From: Salibacterium halotolerans
GTDB lineage: Bacteria > Bacillota > Bacilli > Bacillales > Marinococcaceae
Length of the DNA stretch: 40,444 bases
Assembly (NCBI RefSeq): GCF_900115625.1
Contig: NZ_FOXD01000029.1
Location: forward strand, 1 to 40,444
Direction of reading: 5' to 3'
Part shown: one piece after another, positions 7,607-16,193 of the stretch
How positions within the stretch are numbered: position 1 is the stretch's first letter
How the letters are laid out: the number at the start of each line of letters is the position of its first letter
Position numbers and translations under genes: made by a program
Notes under the pieces: model-generated
Database searches by the model: none
What the model saw: the letters and a program-made list of their open reading frames with translations, nothing else
Told to the model about the DNA's origin: nothing

Positions 7607-8602
7607 TTATGCTTTGGTTTCGTCTTCCTGATTGGTAATTTCGACGACCTGGCCGGTTTTGGCGGATTGGAGGGCGGCGGCGGTGATCTGCTGAGTTTTC
7701 AACGCGTCACTGTAGTCCGACTGGATTTCGGAGGGGTCGCCCGTTTTCAAGGCTTCGATGAAGGTTTCGTTTTCTTTTTCATATGGATCGTCGCGGTCGT
7801 TGTATTCTTCCGTGACGGTGCCGCTGTCGTGTTCGACGCGGTCGGGCTGCCAGCTTAAGATGCCGTCATCGGTATAGAAGGTGATGCCGATGTCGTGCAC
7901 ATGCGGGGGCAAAACGCACGTGTTGGAGAGATTGGCGATAATACCGTTTTCAAGCGTCAGCGTGACGGTCCCGACATCGGCGATGGAGACATGGTCCTCC
8001 CTTTTTTCAAGCACCGTGTTGGCAAATACCGCATACACCTGTTTCACTTCCCCGGCGGTAAACCGCAGCAGATCCACAAGATGAATCGTCTGTTCATTGA
8101 ACTGCCCGCCCGATTTATCCTGATCGGCCCACCACGCCGTCTGCGGAATGCCGCTCATCCAGCGTCCGGTAATCATGCCGATCTCCTGCAGTTCGAGAAA
8201 GTTCTTCATCGTCTGCGTGTTCTGCTTGTAACGGAAATGGTAGCCGACCGAGGTAATGAGCGATTTTTCCTCGATCTGCCGGGCAAAATCCGCCGGCATG
8301 TCTGCTTCATTGCTCAGTGGTTTTTCGACAAAAAACGGAATACCGCGGTCGATGAGCTCCTGTTCAATCGAGCCGTGCGACATCGGAGGCACGCAGATGT
8401 AGGCGGCGTCCAGCTTTTCAGTGTCGAGCATTTCCGTCAGATCGCCGTAACCGGCGGCTTCGTAAGGCTTGGCCATCCGCTCCGCCTTTTCCTGACTCGT
8501 CCCGTAAAACGCCGCGATGTTCACGTCACGACGGTTGGACAGAATATCGGCGTGCTTCTTGCTGAAATTCCCGGTTCCCATGAATCCAATATTTATTGTC
8601 AT
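7607..8602 (-). CDS. Gfo/Idh/MocA family oxidoreductase
   Basis: A 331-residue NAD(P)-dependent sugar or inositol-type dehydrogenase. The N-terminal Rossmann fold opens with IGFMGTGNFSKKHA, then YICVPPMSHG and the family motif VEKPLS (about residue 93-98, with the conserved EKP lysine), then the C-terminal beta-sheet substrate domain; GYHFRYKQN and the HLVDLLRF histidine resemble the usual active-site positions. Start ATG 8602 follows AAAGGAG. It forms its own unit, bounded by a terminator below and a repeat array above. The substrate cannot be told from sequence; a sugar derived from the neighbouring catabolic loci is possible. Confidence 0.88.
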   Translation of the reverse strand: MTINIGFMGTGNFSKKHADILSNRRDVNIAAFYGTSQEKAERMAKPYEAAGYGDLTEMLDTEKLDAAYICVPPMSHGSIEQELIDRGIPFFVEKPLSNEADMPADFARQIEEKSLITSVGYHFRYKQNTQTMKNFLELQEIGMITGRWMSGIPQTAWWADQDKSGGQFNEQTIHLVDLLRFTAGEVKQVYAVFANTVLEKREDHVSIADVGTVTLTLENGIIANLSNTCVLPPHVHDIGITFYTDDGILSWQPDRVEHDSGTVTEEYNDRDDPYEKENETFIEALKTGDPSEIQSDYSDALKTQQITAAALQSAKTGQVVEITNQEDETKA

Positions 8603-8705
8603 GTCCAGTCTCCTTTTCGTGCTTTATTCTTATTCTACCACTTCTGCCCCTGTCCCTTCATCTCCTTTGTAGATTCGTGATTTTTTACGAAGCAGATGCT
8701 GCGGT

Positions 8706-8879
8706 GGTTATGGACATGTCAAGCGGAAGAATGTCCAGTCTATGCCGGTTGCGGACATGTTGGATGGAAAAGTGTCCAGTATCCTGAGGTTACAGACATT
8801 TTCACGGCCTTCGTTTCTATTTTTGTCCGTAATATCTGCGTTACAGCCATTTTTCCCACCAATGTGTCCGCAAAAACCC
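8706..8879. repeat. Family A: four tandem hairpin units, 41/41/51/41 bp
   Basis: Four degenerate units begin at 8706, 8747, 8788 and 8839 with GGTTAY-like bases. Each carries GGACAT (or a variant) and, 20 bases further on, TGTCC, so each unit can fold as a hairpin. In unit 3 the spacing between the halves is 10 bases longer. The array lies between two minus-strand genes, downstream of allophanate hydrolase's end in map order and upstream of the oxidoreductase promoter. No coding frame is supported. Confidence 0.75.
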
Positions 8880-8888
8880 GGTACATGA

Positions 8889-8920
8889 CAAAAAAGCAGC
8901 GGACCATGCTATCCGCTGCT
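8889..8920 (-). terminator. Terminator of the guanidine-degradation operon
   Basis: Perfect 8-bp arms GCAGCGGA (8896-8903) and TCCGCTGC (8912-8919), followed on the minus strand by TTTTTT. It lies just after the allophanate hydrolase stop. Confidence 0.85.
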
Positions 8921-8932
8921 CTCTTTCCATCT

Positions 8933-10654
8933 CTATTTCAACGCAGACGCCCAGCTTCCTGCGTCCGTGATATCTTCTGATACATGTTCTGCGTACCCTT
9001 CGCAGACAAAACCGGGTACTTGTTCTCCGCTCTCAAGCTCCACATTCCCGATAGCAAGCGGGGCAGGGATGCCCGTTGTGAACGAACCCAGCTGGTCCAG
9101 CGGTATCTCCCATACTTCCACGTGAATGGACGCACCGCCCTGCTGCTTTCGTACCAAGCCCGGTTTTGCCGGATTACCCGGCAGTTTCAGCATTTGATAC
9201 ACCGGAGCGGTCCGGTCTTCCCGGAGAAAAGAAGCACCGTGTTCTCTCATCTGGGATTCGAGCTCAAAACCGCGCATGTGAAGACCGCAAACCGCAATCG
9301 GCGCTGCTTGGCGCAGGTTCTTCTTTTCTTTTGGTACCGGTGTACCGCTGAACGCAGCTGCTGCACCGGCAGCCAGCCCTTCCTTATCCGATCTGCCGAA
9401 AATGGTTATACCAAACGGCAGGTCTTCCGCTGCGTTCCCTGCCGGCACGGCAACGGCACTCAGATCCAGCAGATTGCAGTGATTCGTGAAACGGCCCATA
9501 TCGCTGTTCGTCTGAATCGGATTCCTGCGTACGTCTTCGCGGTACCAGGTGCCTCCGCATGTCGGCAGTACGAGCACGGCCTGGTCCAGAATCTGTGCGG
9601 CCTGCTTTTTCAACCGCTGCAGACGGTGCATGGCGTGAAACACAGAAGCCGCGTCATAGCTGGTTCCGGCACCGGAACGAAGCACATCTTCAGTTACAGG
9701 AAACGTACTCCCCGGGTTCGATTCCACAAAATCTCCAAGCGCTGCCCATCGTTCAGCAATCCACGGCCCGCCGTAAAGAATGGCGGCTGCTTCGGAAAAC
9801 AGGGAGGTGTCGATATAGGATACAGGAACGCCGCTTTTCTTCCATTGTTCCACCGCCGTATTCCAGGCCTGGCGGTAGGCGTCGGCGAACGGTCCGTAGA
9901 ATGCCGGCTCTTCCTCGGGAAGCAGTATCGTCTCCGGTGTTTCAAGCACCGGCGATTCCCATGCTTTCGACCAGGGATCTTCTGCTTCTTCACCGCGCAC
10001 CGCCTGATCTACGACCAGTGCCTCCGAAAGCGTGTGGGCAAAGACGGTGACGCAGTCAAGGCTCTCGCACGCCGGAACGACACCTTTGACGGGCCAGGCT
10101 CCACAGTTTGGTTTCCAGCCGGTGATTCCATTTAAAGCCGCGGGAACCCGCCCGGATCCTGCCGTGTCGGTGCCGAGGGCAAACACAACCTGCCCTCGTC
10201 CGACAGCTGCCGCCGACCCGGCACTGGACCCGCCGCTGATCAATTCCGGACGCAGGCTGTTATGCGTGTCCCCGTAAGGACTCCGCGTACCGACAAGCCC
10301 CGTCGCAAATTGATCCAGATTGGTCTTGCCGACCGGCACCGCCCCGGCCCGGATCAAGCGCTCCACGACCTGTGCGTGTTCCTTAGGGGTATAAGCGTAA
10401 TCCGGGCAGCCGGCGGTTGTTGTCATACCGGCAGCGTCTATATTGTCTTTGATGGCAAAAGGTACACCCCACAGCGGGAGCTCTTCCTGCCCTATCTCGT
10501 TAAGCTTATCGAGATACGGACGGATCCTTTCCATTTTCGGCGGCGTGATCCAGATATTTTTTTCTTCTTCAGTCTTTGCCTGTCTGACCAAGTTTTCCAT
10601 GACTTCTTCCGGTGTTGTGCGGCCGTCCCGGTACGCGGTTTGAAGCGAATCCAT
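8933..10654 (-). CDS. atzF: Allophanate hydrolase
   Basis: A 573-residue cytosolic amidase that splits allophanate into two CO2 and two NH3, the final step of the pathway here. The amidase-signature triad is visible: K69 (AIKDNID), the GGSSAGSA serine near 143-144 and the nucleophile near S167 (TDTAGSGR). A second domain of about 120 residues (from AVCGLHMRGFELESQ) is the C-terminal domain typical of AtzF and absent from plain amidases. I prefer ATG 10654 over ATG 10669: GGAGG lies eight bases before it, whereas the earlier ATG has no good site. It follows the carboxylase by 14 bases. Confidence 0.9.
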   Translation of the reverse strand: MDSLQTAYRDGRTTPEEVMENLVRQAKTEEEKNIWITPPKMERIRPYLDKLNEIGQEELPLWGVPFAIKDNIDAAGMTTTAGCPDYAYTPKEHAQVVERLIRAGAVPVGKTNLDQFATGLVGTRSPYGDTHNSLRPELISGGSSAGSAAAVGRGQVVFALGTDTAGSGRVPAALNGITGWKPNCGAWPVKGVVPACESLDCVTVFAHTLSEALVVDQAVRGEEAEDPWSKAWESPVLETPETILLPEEEPAFYGPFADAYRQAWNTAVEQWKKSGVPVSYIDTSLFSEAAAILYGGPWIAERWAALGDFVESNPGSTFPVTEDVLRSGAGTSYDAASVFHAMHRLQRLKKQAAQILDQAVLVLPTCGGTWYREDVRRNPIQTNSDMGRFTNHCNLLDLSAVAVPAGNAAEDLPFGITIFGRSDKEGLAAGAAAAFSGTPVPKEKKNLRQAAPIAVCGLHMRGFELESQMREHGASFLREDRTAPVYQMLKLPGNPAKPGLVRKQQGGASIHVEVWEIPLDQLGSFTTGIPAPLAIGNVELESGEQVPGFVCEGYAEHVSEDITDAGSWASALK

Positions 10655-10668
10655 CGTCCATGCCTCCA

Positions 10669-13600
10669 TCAGACCGACACCCCGCTTTGCTGCGCTTCCT
10701 GCACGCCGGCAACCAATTGGCCGGCCTGAACTTCATCACCTGGTTCCACCTGCACCGACGTAATATAACCAGTGCACGGCGCGTGCTGCGGAAATTCCAT
10801 TTTCATGCTTTCTTCTATGAGAATGGTTTCGCCTTCTTCGACGTACTGCCCCGGCCCGACAAGCACTTTCCAGACACTTCCCGGCATCGAGGTACGCGCA
10901 GCCGTTTCTCCTTCCGGCAGTTCCTCTTCCATCACCGAAGCACCGCTGTTTTCTTCGCCGATATGTTCGGCGATGCCGAGCTCTTTCCACCGTTCGCGTT
11001 CCGCGTTGAAAGCGGCCAGCTGATTTCCTCTGAACGTCCGGGCGCTGTCTTTAATGGATTCCTGAAATTCAAGATAATCCCCGAGTTTAAATGTCGTTTC
11101 TTCCATGTCCGCTTCAAACCGGCCGCGCAGAAAATCTTCCCGTAATTCATTCAATTCTTCGTGCGATACCGGGTAAAACTGAATCTGGTCAAAAAAGCGG
11201 AGCAGCCAAGGTTTGCCGGGTTCAAAACTTTCGGTGGACTGCAGTTTGTTCCACATCTGAATGGTGCGGCCGACAAACTGGTAGCCCCCGGGACCTTCCA
11301 TGCCGTATACGCACATGTAAGATCCTCCGATCCCGACCGCGTTTTCCGGCGTCCACGTCCGGGCCGGGTTATATTTCGTTGTCACCAGCCGGTGGCGCGG
11401 ATCGGTCGGAACGGCAAGCGGGGCACCGAGATACACATCACCCAGACCGAGCACAAGATAGTTCGCGTCAAAGACTATCTTTTTTACGTCTTCAATACTG
11501 TCAAGTCCATTGATACGGCGGATGAATTCGAGGTTATCCGGGCACCACGGGGCATCCGGACGGACATTCTGCTGGTAGCGCTCGGTGGCAAGCTGTACCG
11601 TCGGATCGTTCCATGAGAGCGGCAGCTTCACAATCCGCGACGGCACCTCGATCGACTCGAGCGGCGGCAGCTGTTCATCGATCCGGAGCACGATGGAGCC
11701 GGCTTCATGGACAGTCATCTCAAGAGGATTGATATGAATCTGCAGGGAACGCACGCCTGGTGTCATTTCAATAACGGGGATTGCCCCGTCTTTTTCCACC
11801 GCTTCCATAAGTACCTGAACCTGGAACCGGTACATTAAGTCGAGTGACATTTCACCGTACTCCACCAGAAGATATTCGTCACCGCTGCTGCGGACCGCAA
11901 TCGGAAAACGACGTCCCGTTTCTTCATATATAAAGATCGGGTAATCGGCAGCTAATGTCTGCTCGGTTTCCGGAAGGCGGAGCGGTTCAAGGTTCTCATG
12001 GTCTCCGGACGCGGCGGCTTTCAGATTCTCTTCCTGGCGGCTCCGCATATCCTCGGCTTCCTCGATAGTCAACAGCTGAAACCGGACGGTATCCCCCGGA
12101 TGAAGCTGTCCGATTTTCCAGAATTCCGCAGAGGCCGTCGTTACCGGGCAGACAAAGCCACCGAGACTGGGGCCGTCGGGGCCGAGCAGAATCGGCATAT
12201 CCCCGGTGAGATCAAGTGTCCCGACCGCATAAGCATTATCATGAATATTGGATGGATGCAGCCCGGCTTCCCCGCCGTCTTCCCTCGTCCAGTTCGGCGC
12301 CGGGCCATTCAGACGTACACCGGTGCGGGAGCTGTTGAAATGAACATCCCAGTCGGTGCCGGTGAGCTGATCCAGATAATCCTGCTGCAGAAATTCCTCT
12401 GTGCAGTGAGGCCCCGGAATCACGCCGATCGTCCACGTATTTGATATACCGGGACGCACGGACTGCGGAACCGGTGCGGCATTTTCCGGCACTGATCCTT
12501 TCCGCACTCTCTGCACATCGCCCGGGCGAAGCTCCCGTCCGCCGTGGCCGCCGAAACCACCCAGGGTGAACGTAGCGGAACTGTCCAGAATTTTCGGCAT
12601 ATCAAGACCGCCTTCCAGAAGGAAATACGTCCGCATCCCTTCCGAAGCCTGTCCGAACGTAAGCACCTGATCTTTTTCCGCTTTTACCGGCTTATACAGC
12701 GGTACCGCTTCTCCGTCGAGCTCTGCTTTCATATCGGCACCAGTGAGACAGAAATACATGTTATCCCGGAAAAGGTAAGATCCGCCGCGCAGTGTCAACT
12801 CCAGACCTGCCGCATCACTGCCGTTTCCGAGAATGGCATTGCCGAACCGGAACGAGTACGGATCCATCGCTCCGCACGGCGGCACCCCGACATCCCAGTG
12901 CCCGGTACGTCCGGGCCAGTCCTGCACGGTCGTCTGCACTCCTGCCTCGATCACTTCAAGCGCCTGCTCCGGCGGCGCAAACTCTTTCAACAGCTGCGTG
13001 TACACATCACCACGTGCGACTTCATCATCATAAAGCAGCTGTTCCAGATACTGAAGATTCGTCGTTATGCCGTAAAAGCGGGTGTCGGAAAGAGCTTCCG
13101 CCAGATTCCGGCGCGCCTCATCGCGGCTGCTGCCGTGGACAATGACCTTTGCCAGCATCGGATCATACAACGTGGTGACAGAAACACCATCCTTCACCCA
13201 CGTTTCATTGCGTGCATCGTCCGCCAGACGAACATGATCGACCGCGCCGGCACTCGGACGGAAATCATGCCGGCAGTCCTCGGCATACACCCGCGCCTGA
13301 ATGCTGTGTCCCCGGGGTTCGGGAACAAGAGAGGACAGATGATGAAGTTCTCCGGCTGCCTCCTTCACCATCCATTCCACCAGGTCAATGCCAAGCACTT
13401 CCTCTGTTACTCCGTGCTCCACCTGCAGACGCGTATTTACTTCGAGAAAATAATAGGCTTCGGTATCCGGGTCATATAGAAATTCCACCGTGCCCGCGCT
13501 CCGATATCCGGCTTCAGCCGCAAGCCGCTCGGCGGCCGAAGCCATTCCCGTACGGACCGCTTCACGCAGGTTCGGGGCCGGTGATTCTTCGATGACTTTC

Positions 13601-14304
13601 TGGTTGCGGCGCTGAATCGAGCAGTCCCGTTCACCGAGGGCCGTGACTTCTCCGGCTGCATTGCCAAATATCTGCACTTCCACGTGCCGGGCTTTACCGA
13701 TGTATTTTTCAAGAAACAGCCCGCCGTCGTTAAAGTTTGATTCAGCCAGATGTTTCACACTGTCATACGCTTCGTTGAGCGCTTCTTCGTCTTCACAGAC
13801 ACGCATTCCGATGCCGCCGCCTCCGGCCGTACTTTTCAAAATAACCGGATACCCGATGCGGGACGCTTCTTCTACCGCCTCCTGCCGGCCGGTGACCAGA
13901 TCCGTTCCGGGAAGGAGGGGAACATCTGCGTTCTCTGCCATTTCCCTGGCGGAATGCTTCAATCCAAACACTTCCATCTGCTCCGGATCAGGACCAATGA
14001 ATGTGATACCCTGCTCCGCGCAGGCTCTGGCAAAGTCTGCGTTCTCACTGAGAAATCCATACCCCGGATGGACAGCGTCGGCTCCGGTGTCGAGTGCGGT
14101 TTGTAGAATTTTTTCGGTATTCAGATAACTTTCCTGCGCCGGTCCCTCCCCGATCAATACCGCCTCATCCGCGTGATCGACATGGAGGCTGTCCTGGTCG
14201 GCTTTCGTATACACCGCTGTTGATGCAATCCCCATCCGCCGCAGCGTTCGCTCGATACGGACAGCGATGGCTCCGCGGTTGGCAATGAGTACTTTCCTGA
14301 ACAT
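10669..14304 (-). CDS. Guanidine carboxylase (urea-carboxylase family), biotin-dependent
   Basis: A 1211-residue ATP- and biotin-dependent carboxylase. Order: biotin carboxylase (1 to about 450; starts KVLIANRGAIAVR, ATP loop STAGGGGIGMR, EVNTRLQVEHGVTE), a KipA/AHS2-like carboxyltransferase half (about 455-760), a KipI/AHS1-like half (about 800-1080), and a biotinyl domain with ESMKMEFP, biotinyl lysine about K1168. The family was named urea carboxylase. In operons with the guanidine-I riboswitch and the two DUF1989 proteins it is known to carboxylate guanidine better than urea, so guanidine carboxylase is the better call here. ATG 14304 follows AAGGAG. Confidence 0.88.
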   Translation of the reverse strand: MFRKVLIANRGAIAVRIERTLRRMGIASTAVYTKADQDSLHVDHADEAVLIGEGPAQESYLNTEKILQTALDTGADAVHPGYGFLSENADFARACAEQGITFIGPDPEQMEVFGLKHSAREMAENADVPLLPGTDLVTGRQEAVEEASRIGYPVILKSTAGGGGIGMRVCEDEEALNEAYDSVKHLAESNFNDGGLFLEKYIGKARHVEVQIFGNAAGEVTALGERDCSIQRRNQKVIEESPAPNLREAVRTGMASAAERLAAEAGYRSAGTVEFLYDPDTEAYYFLEVNTRLQVEHGVTEEVLGIDLVEWMVKEAAGELHHLSSLVPEPRGHSIQARVYAEDCRHDFRPSAGAVDHVRLADDARNETWVKDGVSVTTLYDPMLAKVIVHGSSRDEARRNLAEALSDTRFYGITTNLQYLEQLLYDDEVARGDVYTQLLKEFAPPEQALEVIEAGVQTTVQDWPGRTGHWDVGVPPCGAMDPYSFRFGNAILGNGSDAAGLELTLRGGSYLFRDNMYFCLTGADMKAELDGEAVPLYKPVKAEKDQVLTFGQASEGMRTYFLLEGGLDMPKILDSSATFTLGGFGGHGGRELRPGDVQRVRKGSVPENAAPVPQSVRPGISNTWTIGVIPGPHCTEEFLQQDYLDQLTGTDWDVHFNSSRTGVRLNGPAPNWTREDGGEAGLHPSNIHDNAYAVGTLDLTGDMPILLGPDGPSLGGFVCPVTTASAEFWKIGQLHPGDTVRFQLLTIEEAEDMRSRQEENLKAAASGDHENLEPLRLPETEQTLAADYPIFIYEETGRRFPIAVRSSGDEYLLVEYGEMSLDLMYRFQVQVLMEAVEKDGAIPVIEMTPGVRSLQIHINPLEMTVHEAGSIVLRIDEQLPPLESIEVPSRIVKLPLSWNDPTVQLATERYQQNVRPDAPWCPDNLEFIRRINGLDSIEDVKKIVFDANYLVLGLGDVYLGAPLAVPTDPRHRLVTTKYNPARTWTPENAVGIGGSYMCVYGMEGPGGYQFVGRTIQMWNKLQSTESFEPGKPWLLRFFDQIQFYPVSHEELNELREDFLRGRFEADMEETTFKLGDYLEFQESIKDSARTFRGNQLAAFNAERERWKELGIAEHIGEENSGASVMEEELPEGETAARTSMPGSVWKVLVGPGQYVEEGETILIEESMKMEFPQHAPCTGYITSVQVEPGDEVQAGQLVAGVQEAQQSGVSV

Positions 14305-14327
14305 AACAATCTCTCCTTATTCTTTAT

Positions 14328-14975
14328 TTATTCGTCCCAGATCAGCACGCGGAGCGGTGTTGGATTAAACCCGCTGCACGGATTATTCAGCTGCGGGCAG
14401 TTGCTGATGAGCGCCATCGTACGGGTGCAGGCTTTCATTTCCACGTAATGTCCCGGACCGGAAATTCCATCGTCAAATTCCAGACCGCCTTCCGGGCTGA
14501 GCGGTACATTCATAAAGAAATTAAGATTCGGGGAAATATCCCGCTTGGTGCCAAAACCATTGGTGGCCAGCTGCATCATGAACGTGTCCCGGCAGTTGTG
14601 CATCGGCAGCCGGTCATGTGCATAACGGACGGTGTTGCTTTGGGCCGAACACGCGCCGCCGAGGGTGTCGTGGCGTCCGACTGTGTCCGCGGTCACTTCA
14701 AGCAGATCTTTTCCAGATTCGGCTTTCAGCACCGTACCGGTCGTGACGTATACATTCTGCTGGGCGTTGATGGTCTGAACGGCACTGTAGTGGTCCTCCG
14801 GATGATCCGCGTCAAAGAACAAGGTATCGGCTGCTTCATTGCCTTCCACATCCTCTATCCGGAACACCTGGCCTTCCCTGATTTCACGCATCCAGCCTTC
14901 GCCGGCGGGAATCCATTCTTCATACACGGCATCTTCTTTTCGGCGCGGGCTTTTAACTGTTGTTATGGTTGTCAT
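14328..14975 (-). CDS. Carboxyguanidine deiminase subunit (urea carboxylase-associated protein, DUF1989)
   Basis: A 215-residue DUF1989 protein. Recognisable stretches are GNEAADTLFFDA, ADTVGRHDTLGGACS, HNCRDTFM and DISPNLNFFMNVP, with conserved Cys/His that fit metal binding. The two DUF1989 proteins of such operons form the heteromeric carboxyguanidine deiminase (CgdAB), which converts the carboxylase product to allophanate. It sits between the other subunit and the carboxylase in one minus-strand operon, with AAGGAGG before its ATG. Which of the two is CgdA and which CgdB I do not assign. Confidence 0.87.
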   Translation of the reverse strand: MTTITTVKSPRRKEDAVYEEWIPAGEGWMREIREGQVFRIEDVEGNEAADTLFFDADHPEDHYSAVQTINAQQNVYVTTGTVLKAESGKDLLEVTADTVGRHDTLGGACSAQSNTVRYAHDRLPMHNCRDTFMMQLATNGFGTKRDISPNLNFFMNVPLSPEGGLEFDDGISGPGHYVEMKACTRTMALISNCPQLNNPCSGFNPTPLRVLIWDE

Positions 14976-14997
14976 GATTTCGTCCTCCTTCTATGAT

Positions 14998-15705
14998 TTA
15001 GACCGTTAAGGCATGATAGTTCCATGTGTTTTCAAAGGCACGTTTGTTTTCCGGCCGGAAGGTCACGCAGTAATCCGTTTCATCCGGTGCCTGGGTATCA
15101 AACACTTCCAGTTTTACCGGGACAGACGGATACGACAGCCCGTGGTCCTGCGGGTTCGGGGTGTTGGAAAGAATCAGCAGAGTATCCATTTCCATGCGGA
15201 GGGTGACGCTGTCTCCTTCTTTTGCATGCCCCTTTTCAAACTGCATCGACCCGTCGGGAGCGGCGGCAATTTTCGAGAAAAAATTCACGTTCGGCACGAT
15301 ATCACGCATCGTCAAACCGTTTCGGACCAGTTCCTTGATGAAATTCTCGTCCCCGCTGCGGAGATAGTCATTCAATACTTCCTGAAAGCTCGTTTTTCCG
15401 AACTGCTCATCGACCTGGCCGCGGGATATAGAACCGCCGACGGGATCATGCCATCCGAGGGAGTCCTCCACGATACTGGAAAGGACTCTTCCGTTATCGC
15501 TCATTAATACATTTCCTTTTGTCAGCTTTGAAGTGTGCTGGGCCTTGAGAGTATCCGGCATGTTGTACCGGTCCGTCGTATTACGGCTGTTATACAGGAG
15601 AGCGGACAGATTCGCCCCGTCCCCAAGTGCCGTAAAGCGGACCGCTTTTCCTTTCGCAATCACATTCGACCATTTCGCTCCAGGTTCGAGTATCGTTTCA
15701 AACAT
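14998..15705 (-). CDS. Carboxyguanidine deiminase subunit (urea carboxylase-associated protein, DUF1989)
   Basis: A 235-residue DUF1989 protein starting at ATG 15705 (MFETILEPGAKWS) behind GGAGGAG. The frame stays open further upstream to 15888, but that stretch is the riboswitch and terminator and is not coding. Family stretches include DSLGWHDPVGG and DIVPNVNFFSKIA, the counterparts of motifs in the partner gene. It is the first gene after the riboswitch and presumably forms the deiminase with the protein encoded at 14328-14975. Confidence 0.87.
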   Translation of the reverse strand: MFETILEPGAKWSNVIAKGKAVRFTALGDGANLSALLYNSRNTTDRYNMPDTLKAQHTSKLTKGNVLMSDNGRVLSSIVEDSLGWHDPVGGSISRGQVDEQFGKTSFQEVLNDYLRSGDENFIKELVRNGLTMRDIVPNVNFFSKIAAAPDGSMQFEKGHAKEGDSVTLRMEMDTLLILSNTPNPQDHGLSYPSVPVKLEVFDTQAPDETDYCVTFRPENKRAFENTWNYHALTV

Positions 15706-15737
15706 GAAAACTCCTCCTTCAATTCCTTGATAATAAA

Positions 15738-15776
15738 TAAAAGCCCGGGAGATTTTTGAAATCTCCCGGGCTTTTG
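15738..15776 (-). terminator. Riboswitch-controlled terminator
   Basis: On the minus strand AAAAGCCCGGGAGAT and ATCTCCCGGGCTTTT form a perfect 15-bp stem followed by ATTTATT. The left arm is the 3' end of the riboswitch core, so ligand binding should prevent this hairpin and switch the operon on. Confidence 0.88.
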
Positions 15777-15862
15777 TCCCTCCGTGTATACAGCTGCGGC
15801 TGTATGCTTTCTCTTGGACCAGGCCCGGCTTATGCCGGCGGAACCCTAGAAAGCTTTTCGTT
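15762..15862 (-). promoter_or_regulatory. Guanidine-I (ykkC subtype 1) riboswitch
   Basis: The minus strand carries the hallmark conserved stretches in the right order: CTAGGGTTCCG (15849-15839), CTGGTCCAAGAGA (15822-15810), and ACACGGAGGGACAAAAGCCC leading into the terminator stem. These are the guanidine-binding core elements of the ykkC class. Position, 60 bases before the first gene, and the gene content of the operon both agree. Guanidine binding should favour read-through. Confidence 0.93.
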
Positions 15863-15911
15863 TCCGGTGAACGGAAACCGTTATGCATTTGTTTTGCTGT
15901 TGTTGATTCAT

Positions 15912-15941
15912 AGTCTAGCCGGGATCATTGTTTGTCTGCAA
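15912..15941 (-). promoter_or_regulatory. Possible promoter of the guanidine operon
   Basis: On the minus strand TTGCAG, an 18-base spacer and TAGACT lie some 50 bases before the riboswitch core. Both hexamers are imperfect. Confidence 0.4.
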
Positions 15942-16051
15942 TACTTACGTCATATTTCCTGACATGGTTTTTGTTTTGTTTTTCTTATTTTCTGAAAAAC
16001 ATTCCTTAATCTCTGCCGCTTTGGTATTTTTCAACTTTTAGAAATTTTATG

Positions 16052-16068
16052 TGTTAGATTCCTTTACA
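16052..16068. promoter_or_regulatory. TnrA/GlnR-type nitrogen box
   Basis: TGTTAGATTCCTTTACA fits TGTNAN7TNACA at every defined position, and the flanking G and C extend the symmetry by one pair. It lies between the guanidine operon and the divergent permease, 122 bases before the permease start. This is the known operator of TnrA and GlnR in Bacillus, so nitrogen limitation probably acts on the permease, the operon or both. Confidence 0.72.
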
Positions 16069-16175
16069 CTTTTATTGAAATTCCAATCGTTTTTTCAACA
16101 CAATAAACACCATCAAAAGCTGACAGCAGCTGTTATTGTTCAAAACATACGAATCATTATTTCAACATAATGAAA

Positions 16176-16193
16176 GGAGCTATCATGTCATGA
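16176..16193 (+). promoter_or_regulatory. Ribosome site with a two-codon ORF overlapping the permease start
   Basis: GGAG (16176-16179) is followed at 5 bases by ATG TCA TGA (16185-16193), whose stop overlaps the permease ATG at 16190 (ATGA). Initiation at the first ATG would give Met-Ser and termination directly on the true start. Confidence 0.4.

Noticed and set aside
8984-10135. 383-codon plus-strand frame opposite allophanate hydrolase
   Set aside because: Shadow of the real gene's codon bias; no ribosome site and no recognisable domain.
15706-15888. 61-residue N-terminal extension of the DUF1989 protein
   Set aside because: This stretch is the riboswitch core and its terminator; the protein family begins at the ATG 15705, which has its own GGAGGAG.
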